Source: an uncultured Adlercreutzia sp.
Lineage (GTDB): Bacteria; Actinomycetota; Coriobacteriia; Coriobacteriales; Eggerthellaceae
Assembly (NCBI GenBank): GCA_902478715.1
Contig: CABSMC010000102.1
Span: 1 to 6,727 of the forward strand
Length of the DNA stretch: 6,727 nt
Direction: 5' to 3'
Shown here: positions 1-5,154 of the stretch, one piece after another
How positions within the stretch are numbered: position 1 is the stretch's first letter
Layout: every line of letters starts with the position of its first letter
Made by a program: the position numbers and the translations under genes
The notes under the pieces: generated by a model
What the model was told of the DNA's origin: nothing
Database searches by the model: none
What the model saw: only the letters and a program-made list of their open reading frames with translations

Positions 1-1
1 G

Positions 2-472
2 GCTGCCGACGCCTTGGCGCTGATGCGCGAGGGCCTGGCCGCCGGAGCCGACAACGAGGAGCTTGTCTGGGAGTACCGGCGCCTGTTCGTGGGGCCGGGG
101 CATCTGCCGGCGCCGCCTTGGGGCTCGGTGTACACCGATCGCGAGTGCGTCGTGTTCGGCGAGGACACCCTCGCCCTGCGCGCCTGGATGCGCCGTGTCG
201 GCGTGGCGCGCACCACCGACGAGCGCACGCCCGAAGACCACATCGGCCTTATGCTGGCGCTGCTCGCCTATCTGGCCGAAGAACGTCCCGAGCTGGTGGA
301 CGAGTACCTGCGTGACCATCTGCTCACCTGGGCGCCGCACTATCTGGAAGCTTTGGAGGAGGCGGCTGACCATCCCTTCTACCGGGGCCTCGCCGCGCTG
401 ACTCGCTCCACGCTGCTCGGCCTGCAGGAAGCGCGCGGCCTTGAGGTCACGCTGCCCCGTTTCTACCGCTAG
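2..472 (+). CDS. TorD/DmsD-family molybdoenzyme maturation chaperone (5' truncated)
   Basis: This is the C-terminal 156 residues of a cytoplasmic chaperone of the TorD/DmsD family. The reading frame is open from base 2, so the true start lies left of the window. Family members bind the twin-arginine leader and the apo-form of a molybdopterin oxidoreductase until cofactor insertion and export. Visible family marks are an E-Y-x2-LF-x-GPG segment at 71-100, followed by PPWGSVY at 113-133. After these come a PEDHIGLMLALL helix near 230-265 and a closing helical part with HPFY and ALTRSTLLGL. The stop at 470-472 is 8 bases before the start of the dmsC-like anchor gene, so the two are surely co-transcribed. 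The partner enzyme is probably a DMSO-reductase-like complex encoded upstream, which I cannot see. Which substrate that complex reduces cannot be told from here. Confidence 0.9.
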   Translation, partial: AADALALMREGLAAGADNEELVWEYRRLFVGPGHLPAPPWGSVYTDRECVVFGEDTLALRAWMRRVGVARTTDERTPEDHIGLMLALLAYLAEERPELVDEYLRDHLLTWAPHYLEALEEAADHPFYRGLAALTRSTLLGLQEARGLEVTLPRFYR

Positions 473-480
473 GGCATCTC

Positions 481-1353
481 GTGGACGGCTTCTCGCTCGC
501 GTTCGGCGAAATCACCCTCGTGCTCTTCACGACTTTGGCTCCCTCGGGCGCGCTGGCCTATCTCATCATGGGACTGCCGGTGCTCGCGGGCCGAGCGCGG
601 GGCGAGGCGGCCCGGCGTCTGAACCAGTGGTCCTGCCTGCCGCTTGTCATCGCCATGGTGGGGCTTATCGCCTCGGCCACGCACCTGGGGAATCCGTCGA
701 ATGCGCTGTACGTGTTTACCGGCGTGGGCCGAAGCCCGCTGTCCACCGAGGTATTTGCGGCTGTGATCTTCCTTGCGCTGGCAGGGATGTTCTGGCTGTA
801 CTCGTTCGCTGAGCACCCGCGTGTCGGGCTGCAGCGGGGGCTTTTGGTGGTCATCGACGTCGCCATCATCGTCTTCGTGGTGGCCGTGGCCTTCGCCTAC
901 AACGTAGACACCATCCTCACGTGGAGTTTGCCGCTGGTGCCCGTGAGTCTCATACTGAACGCGCTGTTCGGCGGCCCGCTGCTGGCCCTTGCTGGTTTCG
1001 CCCTGGCGGACTATGACCCCGGTCGCCGCGGCGCGCATGTCCTGCTCGCCCTCGCGACGGCGGCCTGCGTGGCCAATGTCGCCGTGTACGCCGTCCTTGG
1101 CTTCCAGTTGCAGGACATCGAAAACGAGCTCGTCTCCGCCGCCAGCCTCGTGGCCGGCTATCCGGTCTACCTTGCGGCCTTCGCCCTGCTCGCCGCCGGC
1201 GCCCTCATCCTCGCCTGGCGCGCCGAGGCCCAGGGCGCGCGTCTCCGCCCCCTCGCTCACCTCGCCGCTGCCAGCACCCTCGTCTTCACCGCCCTCTTCC
1301 TTATGCGCTTCACCTTCTACATGAGCCATCTCACCGTAGGCCTCGGCGTCTAA
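481..1353 (+). CDS. dmsC: DmsC-like membrane anchor subunit of a DMSO-reductase-family enzyme
   Basis: This is a 290-residue integral membrane protein resembling DmsC. In that family the anchor takes electrons from menaquinol and passes them to an iron-sulfur subunit and then the molybdenum subunit. Eight hydrophobic helices are visible, at about residues 10-33, 51-68, 91-110, 119-139, 150-175, 184-207, 220-247 and 262-283. The loop after helix 2 holds HLGNP (68-72) and then SPLSTE (85-90), matching the family pattern HLG-x-P...S-x-LS-x-E. The last helix ends with RFTFYMSHL, also typical. I chose the GTG at 481 because it gives an intact first helix beginning FGEITLVLFTTLAPSGA. It also has AGGG at 471-474, six bases upstream. 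The gene follows the chaperone directly and is the last of its operon. The symbol is given by family resemblance; the physiological acceptor may not be DMSO. Confidence 0.87.
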   Translation: MDGFSLAFGEITLVLFTTLAPSGALAYLIMGLPVLAGRARGEAARRLNQWSCLPLVIAMVGLIASATHLGNPSNALYVFTGVGRSPLSTEVFAAVIFLALAGMFWLYSFAEHPRVGLQRGLLVVIDVAIIVFVVAVAFAYNVDTILTWSLPLVPVSLILNALFGGPLLALAGFALADYDPGRRGAHVLLALATAACVANVAVYAVLGFQLQDIENELVSAASLVAGYPVYLAAFALLAAGALILAWRAEAQGARLRPLAHLAAASTLVFTALFLMRFTFYMSHLTVGLGV

Positions 1354-1409
1354 AACTGTCAAAAATTTTTACAGTTTATGGGAAAATCTGTTAAAATTTT
1401 TGACAGTTT
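1353..1409. repeat. Imperfect 22-bp AT-rich inverted repeat upstream of the ATPase gene
   Basis: The left arm is 1353-1374 and the right arm is 1388-1409. They are reverse complements at 21 of 22 positions, with a 13-base spacer. Each arm is itself close to a palindrome, with CTGT and ACAG flanking a central run of A's then T's (five and five on the left, four and five on the right). The arm centres are about 35 bp apart. The element begins on the last base of the dmsC-like stop codon and ends before the proposed ATPase start. Its AT content contrasts sharply with the GC-rich surroundings. It could be a pair of operator sites, a recognition site for the ATPase itself, or a hairpin that ends dms transcription. 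There is no T-run after the second arm, so a classic terminator is the weaker reading. Confidence 0.85.
1368..1397 (+). promoter_or_regulatory. Probable sigma-70-type promoter of the DUF4143 ATPase gene
   Basis: TTTACA at 1368-1373 (5 of 6 to TTGACA) is followed after 18 bases by TAAAAT at 1392-1397 (5 of 6 to TATAAT). Transcription would start near 1404. The -35 box lies in the left arm of the inverted repeat and the -10 box lies in the right arm, so a protein bound to the arms would block or remodel the promoter. AT-rich DNA matches such hexamers easily, which limits confidence. Confidence 0.5.
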
Positions 1410-1421
1410 ATTGTCCTATGC

Positions 1422-1426
1422 AGAGG
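1422..1426 (+). promoter_or_regulatory. Ribosome binding site that sets the ATPase start
   Basis: AGAGG lies five bases before the ATG at 1432. The upstream in-frame ATG at 1378 has no purine-rich site before it. It also lies in the spacer of the inverted repeat, upstream of the predicted transcription start. This favours 1432. Confidence 0.6.
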
Positions 1427-1431
1427 TGCCC

Positions 1432-2793
1432 ATGGAAGACCTGAAGACAACTATTCGCTATTTGATCACTGATTTTTCGGAACATGTGCTGCCCAACATT
1501 GCCCAAGATCTCGTGCCACGCGATCTTTCGCTCGGAAAGCTCCCTGTTCCCAAAGTGGGCTCAACGGCCAAAGTGGTCGTTGGCATGCGGCGCTCGGGCA
1601 AGACGTTCCGTCTGTACCAGGAGATCATTGCGTTGCAAGCAGCAGGGGTTGACGCCTCACGCATCTGCTACTTCAACTTCGACGATGATCGCCTTCGACC
1701 TTACCCGCCAACTATCGTGAGCGATGTGCTGGAAACGTTCTACGAGATGAATCCGGAGGCCCGCACCCAGGGTGCCTATGTGTTTCTCGATGAAGTTCAA
1801 GACGCCCCCGGCTGGGATGTAGTCGTGCGACGCATTTTGGACACCGAGAAGGTGGCCCTTTTCGTGACAGGGTCGTCGTCGCGCATGCTGTCGGAAGACG
1901 TGGCGACGGAGTTTCGGGGCCGGTCCATCTCCTACGAACTTCTACCGTACAGCTTCCGAGAATATCTGCGCTGCCACGGTCTCGAGCCCGATCCGCACCG
2001 TTCCCTCGACAGCCGCGTGCTGGCTTCTTCCCTGAAGAAAGCGCTGCGCGATTACCTCACGGAGGGTGGCTTTCCTGCCGCGCAGGGGCTCGACGATCTC
2101 GAACGGGCCCAGCTTTTGCAGGGCTATGCGCAGCTGACCGTCGCGCGCGATGTTGTGGAGCGCTTCGATTTCTCCAACGCCGCCTATGCCCGTTCGGTGG
2201 CGCGCTCGGTGCTCACCTCAAGTGCGCGGGACGTCTCTGTCTCACGGCTGAGCAACAAGGCAAAGGAGATGGGGTACACTTCGGGACGCGCCGCGATCAC
2301 GGAACTGATCGACGCCTTCGAAGATGCGCATCTGGTGTACCAGGTGTACGATTTCGGCTATTCGGCCCAGAAGATTCGCCTGGGCGGTTTGAAGATATAT
2401 GCAGCCGACCCCGGGCTGTACTGGGCGTCCTCCGTTGCGACGGCCGACGGCCTCGCCTTCGCCTTCGAGACGGCGGTGTATCTGGAGCTACGGCGTCGGC
2501 GACGCAGCGGAAGGCTGGGAGATATCGCCATGCTCAAACTCGCTTCGGGCAAGGAAGTCGACTTCGTCGAAGGTGACGCCACGCTGGATGAGGCGTCCGT
2601 GCTCGTGCAGGTTTGCCTTGATATGAGCGAACCGAAAACGCAGGCCCGCGAGGTGGCGGCACTTGAGGAGGCCATGGAACGTTTCGGCTGCGCGCAGTCG
2701 CTCATCGTGACCTTCGACGAAGAACGAGATATCGAAACGCCTGCGGGTTGCATCTCCGTGCGGCCCGCTTGGAAGTGGTTGCTGGAAGAGTAG
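1432..2793 (+). CDS. AAA ATPase of the AAA_14/DUF4143 family, function unknown
   Basis: From the ATG at 1432 the protein has 453 residues; an in-frame ATG at 1378 would add 18. Numbering here is from 1432. The P-loop GMRRSGKT is at 51-58, the Walker B strand YVFLDEVQD at 116-124, and a sensor-like FVTGSSS at 144-150. EFRGR (161-165) follows, then PYSFREYL, both characteristic of the family. A winged-helix-like stretch with VSRLSNKAKEMGYT and a following helix covers about 268-310. The C-terminal part resembles the DUF4143 PD-(D/E)XK-like fold: FETAVYLEL (about 344-352), GKEVDFV (373-379) and VLVQVCLD (390-397). The usual lysine after Q-V is not evident, so nuclease activity is doubtful. The family is widespread in gut bacteria with no settled role. 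The first 70 or so bases, with the promoter, are AT-rich, about 39% GC over 1381-1500 by count; the rest matches its neighbours. Confidence 0.88.
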   Translation: MEDLKTTIRYLITDFSEHVLPNIAQDLVPRDLSLGKLPVPKVGSTAKVVVGMRRSGKTFRLYQEIIALQAAGVDASRICYFNFDDDRLRPYPPTIVSDVLETFYEMNPEARTQGAYVFLDEVQDAPGWDVVVRRILDTEKVALFVTGSSSRMLSEDVATEFRGRSISYELLPYSFREYLRCHGLEPDPHRSLDSRVLASSLKKALRDYLTEGGFPAAQGLDDLERAQLLQGYAQLTVARDVVERFDFSNAAYARSVARSVLTSSARDVSVSRLSNKAKEMGYTSGRAAITELIDAFEDAHLVYQVYDFGYSAQKIRLGGLKIYAADPGLYWASSVATADGLAFAFETAVYLELRRRRRSGRLGDIAMLKLASGKEVDFVEGDATLDEASVLVQVCLDMSEPKTQAREVAALEEAMERFGCAQSLIVTFDEERDIETPAGCISVRPAWKWLLEE

Positions 2794-2798
2794 GTCGC

Positions 2799-3314
2799 CT
2801 AAGCCTCTAACAGCACTTTCCCGTCGAGGTTCTCTATCCAGGTGTGCCGGATGCGGCCGTCTTCCACGTCCATCTTCGCGATGGTGCGGCCGAAATCGCT
2901 GCGGGGGCGGTACGCGGCGCCGGGGCACAAATAGATGCTCGCGGGCCGCGCCGCGGGGCCGACCACGAGTTCGGGTACGTGGGTATGCCCGTGAACGATG
3001 ACATCGGGCAGCGGGTCGCCGGGGGCGAGTGCCGCCGAGCCGGCGAAGCTCACGCGCACATCACCCGGCTTGTGGCCCACGAGGAAGCGCACGCCGCCTA
3101 AGACCGGGTGCGCGAAATGCCCCACCTCGCTGCCGTACTCGTCGAAGTCGTTGTTGCCGAGCACGGCCGTGACCGGCGCCAGCGTTTCCAGCTCGCGCAG
3201 AATGGCCGGTCCGCAAATGTCGCCGGCGTGGATGATATGGTCGCAATCCGCCAGCGCCGTATAGGCGCGCGGGTCCAGCGAGCCGTGGGTGTCCGAGATG
3301 ATGCCGATGCGCAC
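2799..3314 (-). CDS. YfcE/MJ0936-family metallophosphoesterase
   Basis: This is a 171-residue cytoplasmic calcineurin-like phosphoesterase, about the usual length for the small YfcE/MJ0936 group (E. coli YfcE is 184). All metal-binding motifs are present: SDTHG at 7-11, HAGD at 29-32, GNND at 53-56, VGH at 79-81 and HGHTH at 108-112. A later CPGAAYRPRS matches the family's PG-S...PR segment. Members hydrolyse phosphodiesters such as bis-p-nitrophenyl phosphate with manganese in vitro; the natural substrate is mostly unknown. I chose the GTG at 3314 because AAAGGAG sits seven bases upstream and the protein then starts VRIGIISDTHG, as usual. An ATG at 3341 would add nine residues but would place that ribosome site inside the gene. 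It converges on the ATPase gene with 5 bp between stops. Its own promoter should lie in the 3315-3420 region shared with metF. Confidence 0.9.
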   Translation of the reverse strand: MRIGIISDTHGSLDPRAYTALADCDHIIHAGDICGPAILRELETLAPVTAVLGNNDFDEYGSEVGHFAHPVLGGVRFLVGHKPGDVRVSFAGSAALAPGDPLPDVIVHGHTHVPELVVGPAARPASIYLCPGAAYRPRSDFGRTIAKMDVEDGRIRHTWIENLDGKVLLEA

Positions 3315-3321
3315 AGCCGGG

Positions 3322-3328
3322 CTCCTTT
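3322..3328 (-). promoter_or_regulatory. Strong ribosome binding site that sets the phosphoesterase start
   Basis: Read on the minus strand this is AAAGGAG, seven bases before the GTG at 3314. It is the best Shine-Dalgarno match in the region, and it falls inside the longer reading that begins at 3341. The shorter GTG start is therefore preferred. Confidence 0.75.
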
Positions 3329-3407
3329 CGAGAAATGCCATGGCCCTCCATCGCTTGTTTGCCTATCCAGCGAGCGATAGGCTCGGGCGTAAAGGCCGGT
3401 TCCTCTC

Positions 3408-3413
3408 TATAAT
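3408..3413 (+). promoter_or_regulatory. -10 box of the metF-metH operon promoter
   Basis: A perfect TATAAT lies in otherwise GC-rich DNA, with a predicted start near 3420 and a leader of about 80 bases before metF at 3500. No good TTGACA match is found 16-18 bases upstream (around 3384-3391), and there is no extended -10 TG. The promoter may therefore need an activator. Bases 3409-3414 read TATTAT on the minus strand, so the same spot may also serve the divergent phosphoesterase gene. I recognise no cobalamin or SAM riboswitch core in the leader, only a GC-rich CGCGCG hairpin possibility (3434-3439 with 3454-3459). Confidence 0.5.
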
Positions 3414-3499
3414 AGCGCGTGGAAGATTTGGCGCGCGCGACATGCTGGAGATACGCGCGACGCGCAGGAGATTCGCACGAGGAAAGAGACACGCCGTTC

Positions 3500-4441
3500 A
3501 TGGAAACCGTTGCCCGTATTTTCGAAGGAAGTCGCGCCGCGCGCGTGGTCGCAGCCCCAGAGGCTGGCGCAGCCTGTGCGGAAGCGCCCGAAAGCCGCGC
3601 GGGGCGCATCCCCTTCTCGGTAGAGATGTTTCCGCCGAAGGGCCAGCTCACGCTGGACGCGGCTCGCGAGGTCGTGGAAGGGCTGCGAGCTGCATCGCCC
3701 GATTTCGTCTCGGTGACCTGCTCGGCGGGGGGCAGCGGCAACGGGCGCGGCGGCCAAACGGTGTCCATCGCCGAGCTTGTCCAGAAGGAGGCTGCCATTC
3801 CCTCCGTCGCCCATTTCACCTGCGTGAGCGCTACGGCCTCCTCGGTGGCGGCGGAAGTGGAGGCCCTGCGCGCGGCCGGCGTTGAATCGGTGCTCGCCTT
3901 GCGCGGCGACCTTATGCCCGGTCAGGAGCCAGCCGATTTCCGCTACGCTTTCGAGCTTATCCCGCGCCTGAAGGCTGCTGGTCTGTGCGTGGGCGCGGCG
4001 GCTTATCCGGAAGGGCACATCGACTGCCTGGATCCGCGCGAGAACATCTGCCATCTGCGAGCGAAGCAGGATGCCGGCGCCGACTTCTTCATCACCCAGC
4101 TGTTCTTCAACAACGACGATTTCTACCGCTTCCGCGAGGCGGCCGAAACGGCGGGCGTCATTGCGCCCATCTCCTGCGGCATCATGCCGTTTCTGGGGAA
4201 ATCGCAGATCCAGCGCATGGTGTTCCTCTGCGGCAGCTCGCTGCCAGCACCCATCATCAAGCTTTTGGCGAAGTACGAGGACGATCCGGTGGCCCTGCGT
4301 CAGGCCGGCATCGAATACGCCTGCAACCAGCTGGTCGATCTCGGCCGCCACGGCGTCGATGGCCTGCACGTGTATGCTATGAACCAGCCGGACATCGCCT
4401 GCGCCGCCGCCGAAGCGGTTGCGGCTGCCGGCCTTCGGTGA
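3500..4441 (+). CDS. metF: Methylenetetrahydrofolate reductase
   Basis: This 313-residue protein reduces 5,10-methylene-tetrahydrofolate to 5-methyl-tetrahydrofolate, supplying the methyl group that MetH uses. It is a single-domain bacterial MetF with an FAD-binding TIM-barrel fold. Landmarks are IPFSVEMFPPKG (37-48), where E42 aligns with the catalytic Glu28 of E. coli MetF. HFTCVSATA (105-113) and VLALRGD (131-137) follow, with D137 matching E. coli Asp120. Later come AAAYPEGH (166-173), DAGADFFITQLFFN (191-204) and CGIMPFL (226-232). I chose the ATG at 3500; the purine-rich GAGGAAAG at 3479-3486 is 13 bases away, a long spacing. A GTG at 3419 would give 340 residues but coincides with the predicted transcription start. 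About 36 residues precede the conserved core, a little more than usual. It is the first gene of the operon, and the next gene starts 11 bases after its stop. Confidence 0.93.
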   Translation: METVARIFEGSRAARVVAAPEAGAACAEAPESRAGRIPFSVEMFPPKGQLTLDAAREVVEGLRAASPDFVSVTCSAGGSGNGRGGQTVSIAELVQKEAAIPSVAHFTCVSATASSVAAEVEALRAAGVESVLALRGDLMPGQEPADFRYAFELIPRLKAAGLCVGAAAYPEGHIDCLDPRENICHLRAKQDAGADFFITQLFFNNDDFYRFREAAETAGVIAPISCGIMPFLGKSQIQRMVFLCGSSLPAPIIKLLAKYEDDPVALRQAGIEYACNQLVDLGRHGVDGLHVYAMNQPDIACAAAEAVAAAGLR

Positions 4442-4452
4442 GGCGTCAACCC

Positions 4453-5154
4453 ATGGAGCTGAAGGCGCGCGTCAACAGGGAAGAGGCCCTGGCATTTTTG
4501 GGCCATCGCGGCCAGGAGCTGGGGGAGTTGCGCGAGCGGTTGGAACGGGCCGCCTGCCTGTGCGAGGAGGAGCTCGTTGCGCGTGGCGTGTACCGCGTGA
4601 TGGCTGCCCCGGAGGCTCTCGCCCTGCTGCCGGGCCGCGATATCGCCCGCCATGTGGAAGGCTGCGCGGAGGTGGTGCTATTGGCGGTGACGCTGGGGAC
4701 GCAAAGCGAAATGCTGCTGCGTCGCGAGCGGGCCCTCAGCGCGACGGACGGCCTGCTCGTGGATGCCTGCGCGTCATCCCTCGTCGAGCAGGCGGCCAAT
4801 GTCCTGAACGCGCATATCGTGGAAGAGGCCACGGCGCGGAACCTGGCCGCCACATCGCGCTTCAGCCCTGGCTATGGCGACCTGCCGCTGAGTTGCCAGC
4901 CAGCCTTTCTCGTCGCAAGTGGCGCCGACCGTGCTCTGGGGATCCACGCTACGGCGGCGCACCTTCTCGTTCCAACCAAATCCATCACGGCGGTTATCGG
5001 CCTGCGTTCCCATCCGAATTCCGCTCGGGAGGGCGGCGCAAGCACCGCCCCTACGGAGAGGGGCGCAAAAAAGACGCGCTGCTCCACCTGCCCCGTCGCC
5101 GATACGTGCGCCCTGCGCGCCGAAGGAAGGACCTGCTATGGCAACCCCGCGTAA
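4453..5154 (+). CDS. Free-standing methionine synthase (MetH) activation-domain protein with cysteine-rich tail
   Basis: This 233-residue protein resembles the C-terminal activation domain of cobalamin-dependent methionine synthase. There, SAM re-methylates cobalamin that has oxidised to cob(II)alamin. The signature is RFSPGYGDLPLSCQPAFL (136-153), followed by LLVPTKSITAVIGL (171-184). This is the SAM-binding core and corresponds to the R-x3-GY motif of E. coli MetH. Some bacteria, such as Thermotoga maritima, carry this domain as a separate protein beside a shorter MetH, and the gene order here fits that. After the domain comes a short polar linker (about 187-208), then a tail with C210, C213, C219 and C228, spaced like a metal or iron-sulfur site. 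The ATG at 4453 has GAGG at 4440-4443, nine bases upstream. The 3' end overlaps metH by 17 bp, suggesting coupled translation. The role of the tail is not known to me. Confidence 0.86.
   Translation: MELKARVNREEALAFLGHRGQELGELRERLERAACLCEEELVARGVYRVMAAPEALALLPGRDIARHVEGCAEVVLLAVTLGTQSEMLLRRERALSATDGLLVDACASSLVEQAANVLNAHIVEEATARNLAATSRFSPGYGDLPLSCQPAFLVASGADRALGIHATAAHLLVPTKSITAVIGLRSHPNSAREGGASTAPTERGAKKTRCSTCPVADTCALRAEGRTCYGNPA
5031..5063. repeat. Paired GC-rich hairpins inside the activation-domain gene, REP-like
   Basis: GGGCGG (5031-5036) pairs with CCGCCC (5045-5050) across an eight-base loop. CCCCT (5048-5052) pairs with AGGGG (5059-5063) across six bases. The two stems share 5048-5050, so only one can form fully. 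Together they encode the hydrophilic linker between the SAM-binding core and the cysteine tail. The minus-strand reading, CGTAGGGGCGG followed by CCGCCC, looks like a dispersed palindromic repeat of the kind common in GC-rich gut bacteria. That likeness is from memory, not from a search. Confidence 0.45.
5127..5131 (+). promoter_or_regulatory. Ribosome binding site of metH inside the preceding gene
   Basis: AAGGA lies six bases before the metH ATG at 5138, within the last codons of the activation-protein gene. It supports the overlapping start and independent or coupled reinitiation. Confidence 0.7.

Noticed and set aside
469..1362. Long minus-strand open frame of 297 codons across the dmsC-like gene
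   Set aside because: It is the antisense shadow of a GC-rich membrane-protein gene. The product is a low-complexity mix of His, Glu, Gly and Arg with no family resemblance.
1353..1409. Inverted repeat as transposon terminal repeats or a CRISPR repeat pair
   Set aside because: The arms are only 13 bases apart with no transposase between them. There is no copy at the far end of the ATPase gene, and two inverted units do not make a CRISPR array.
2791..2801. TAGGTCGCCTA as a bidirectional terminator
   Set aside because: The stem is only four base pairs and there is no T-run on either side.
3414..3499. Riboswitch in the metF leader
   Set aside because: A cobalamin or SAM riboswitch would fit the operon, but the leader is only about 80 bases and I see no conserved core. 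A weak CGCGCG hairpin alone is not enough.
3407..4369. Long minus-strand open frame of 320 codons across metF
   Set aside because: MetF on the plus strand has clear catalytic motifs. The antisense product matches nothing I know and fits high-GC codon bias.
3985..4452. Upstream extension of the activation-protein frame into metF
   Set aside because: The in-frame extension overlaps metF and is Arg-rich and low-complexity. The ATG at 4453 has a ribosome site and starts the conserved protein.
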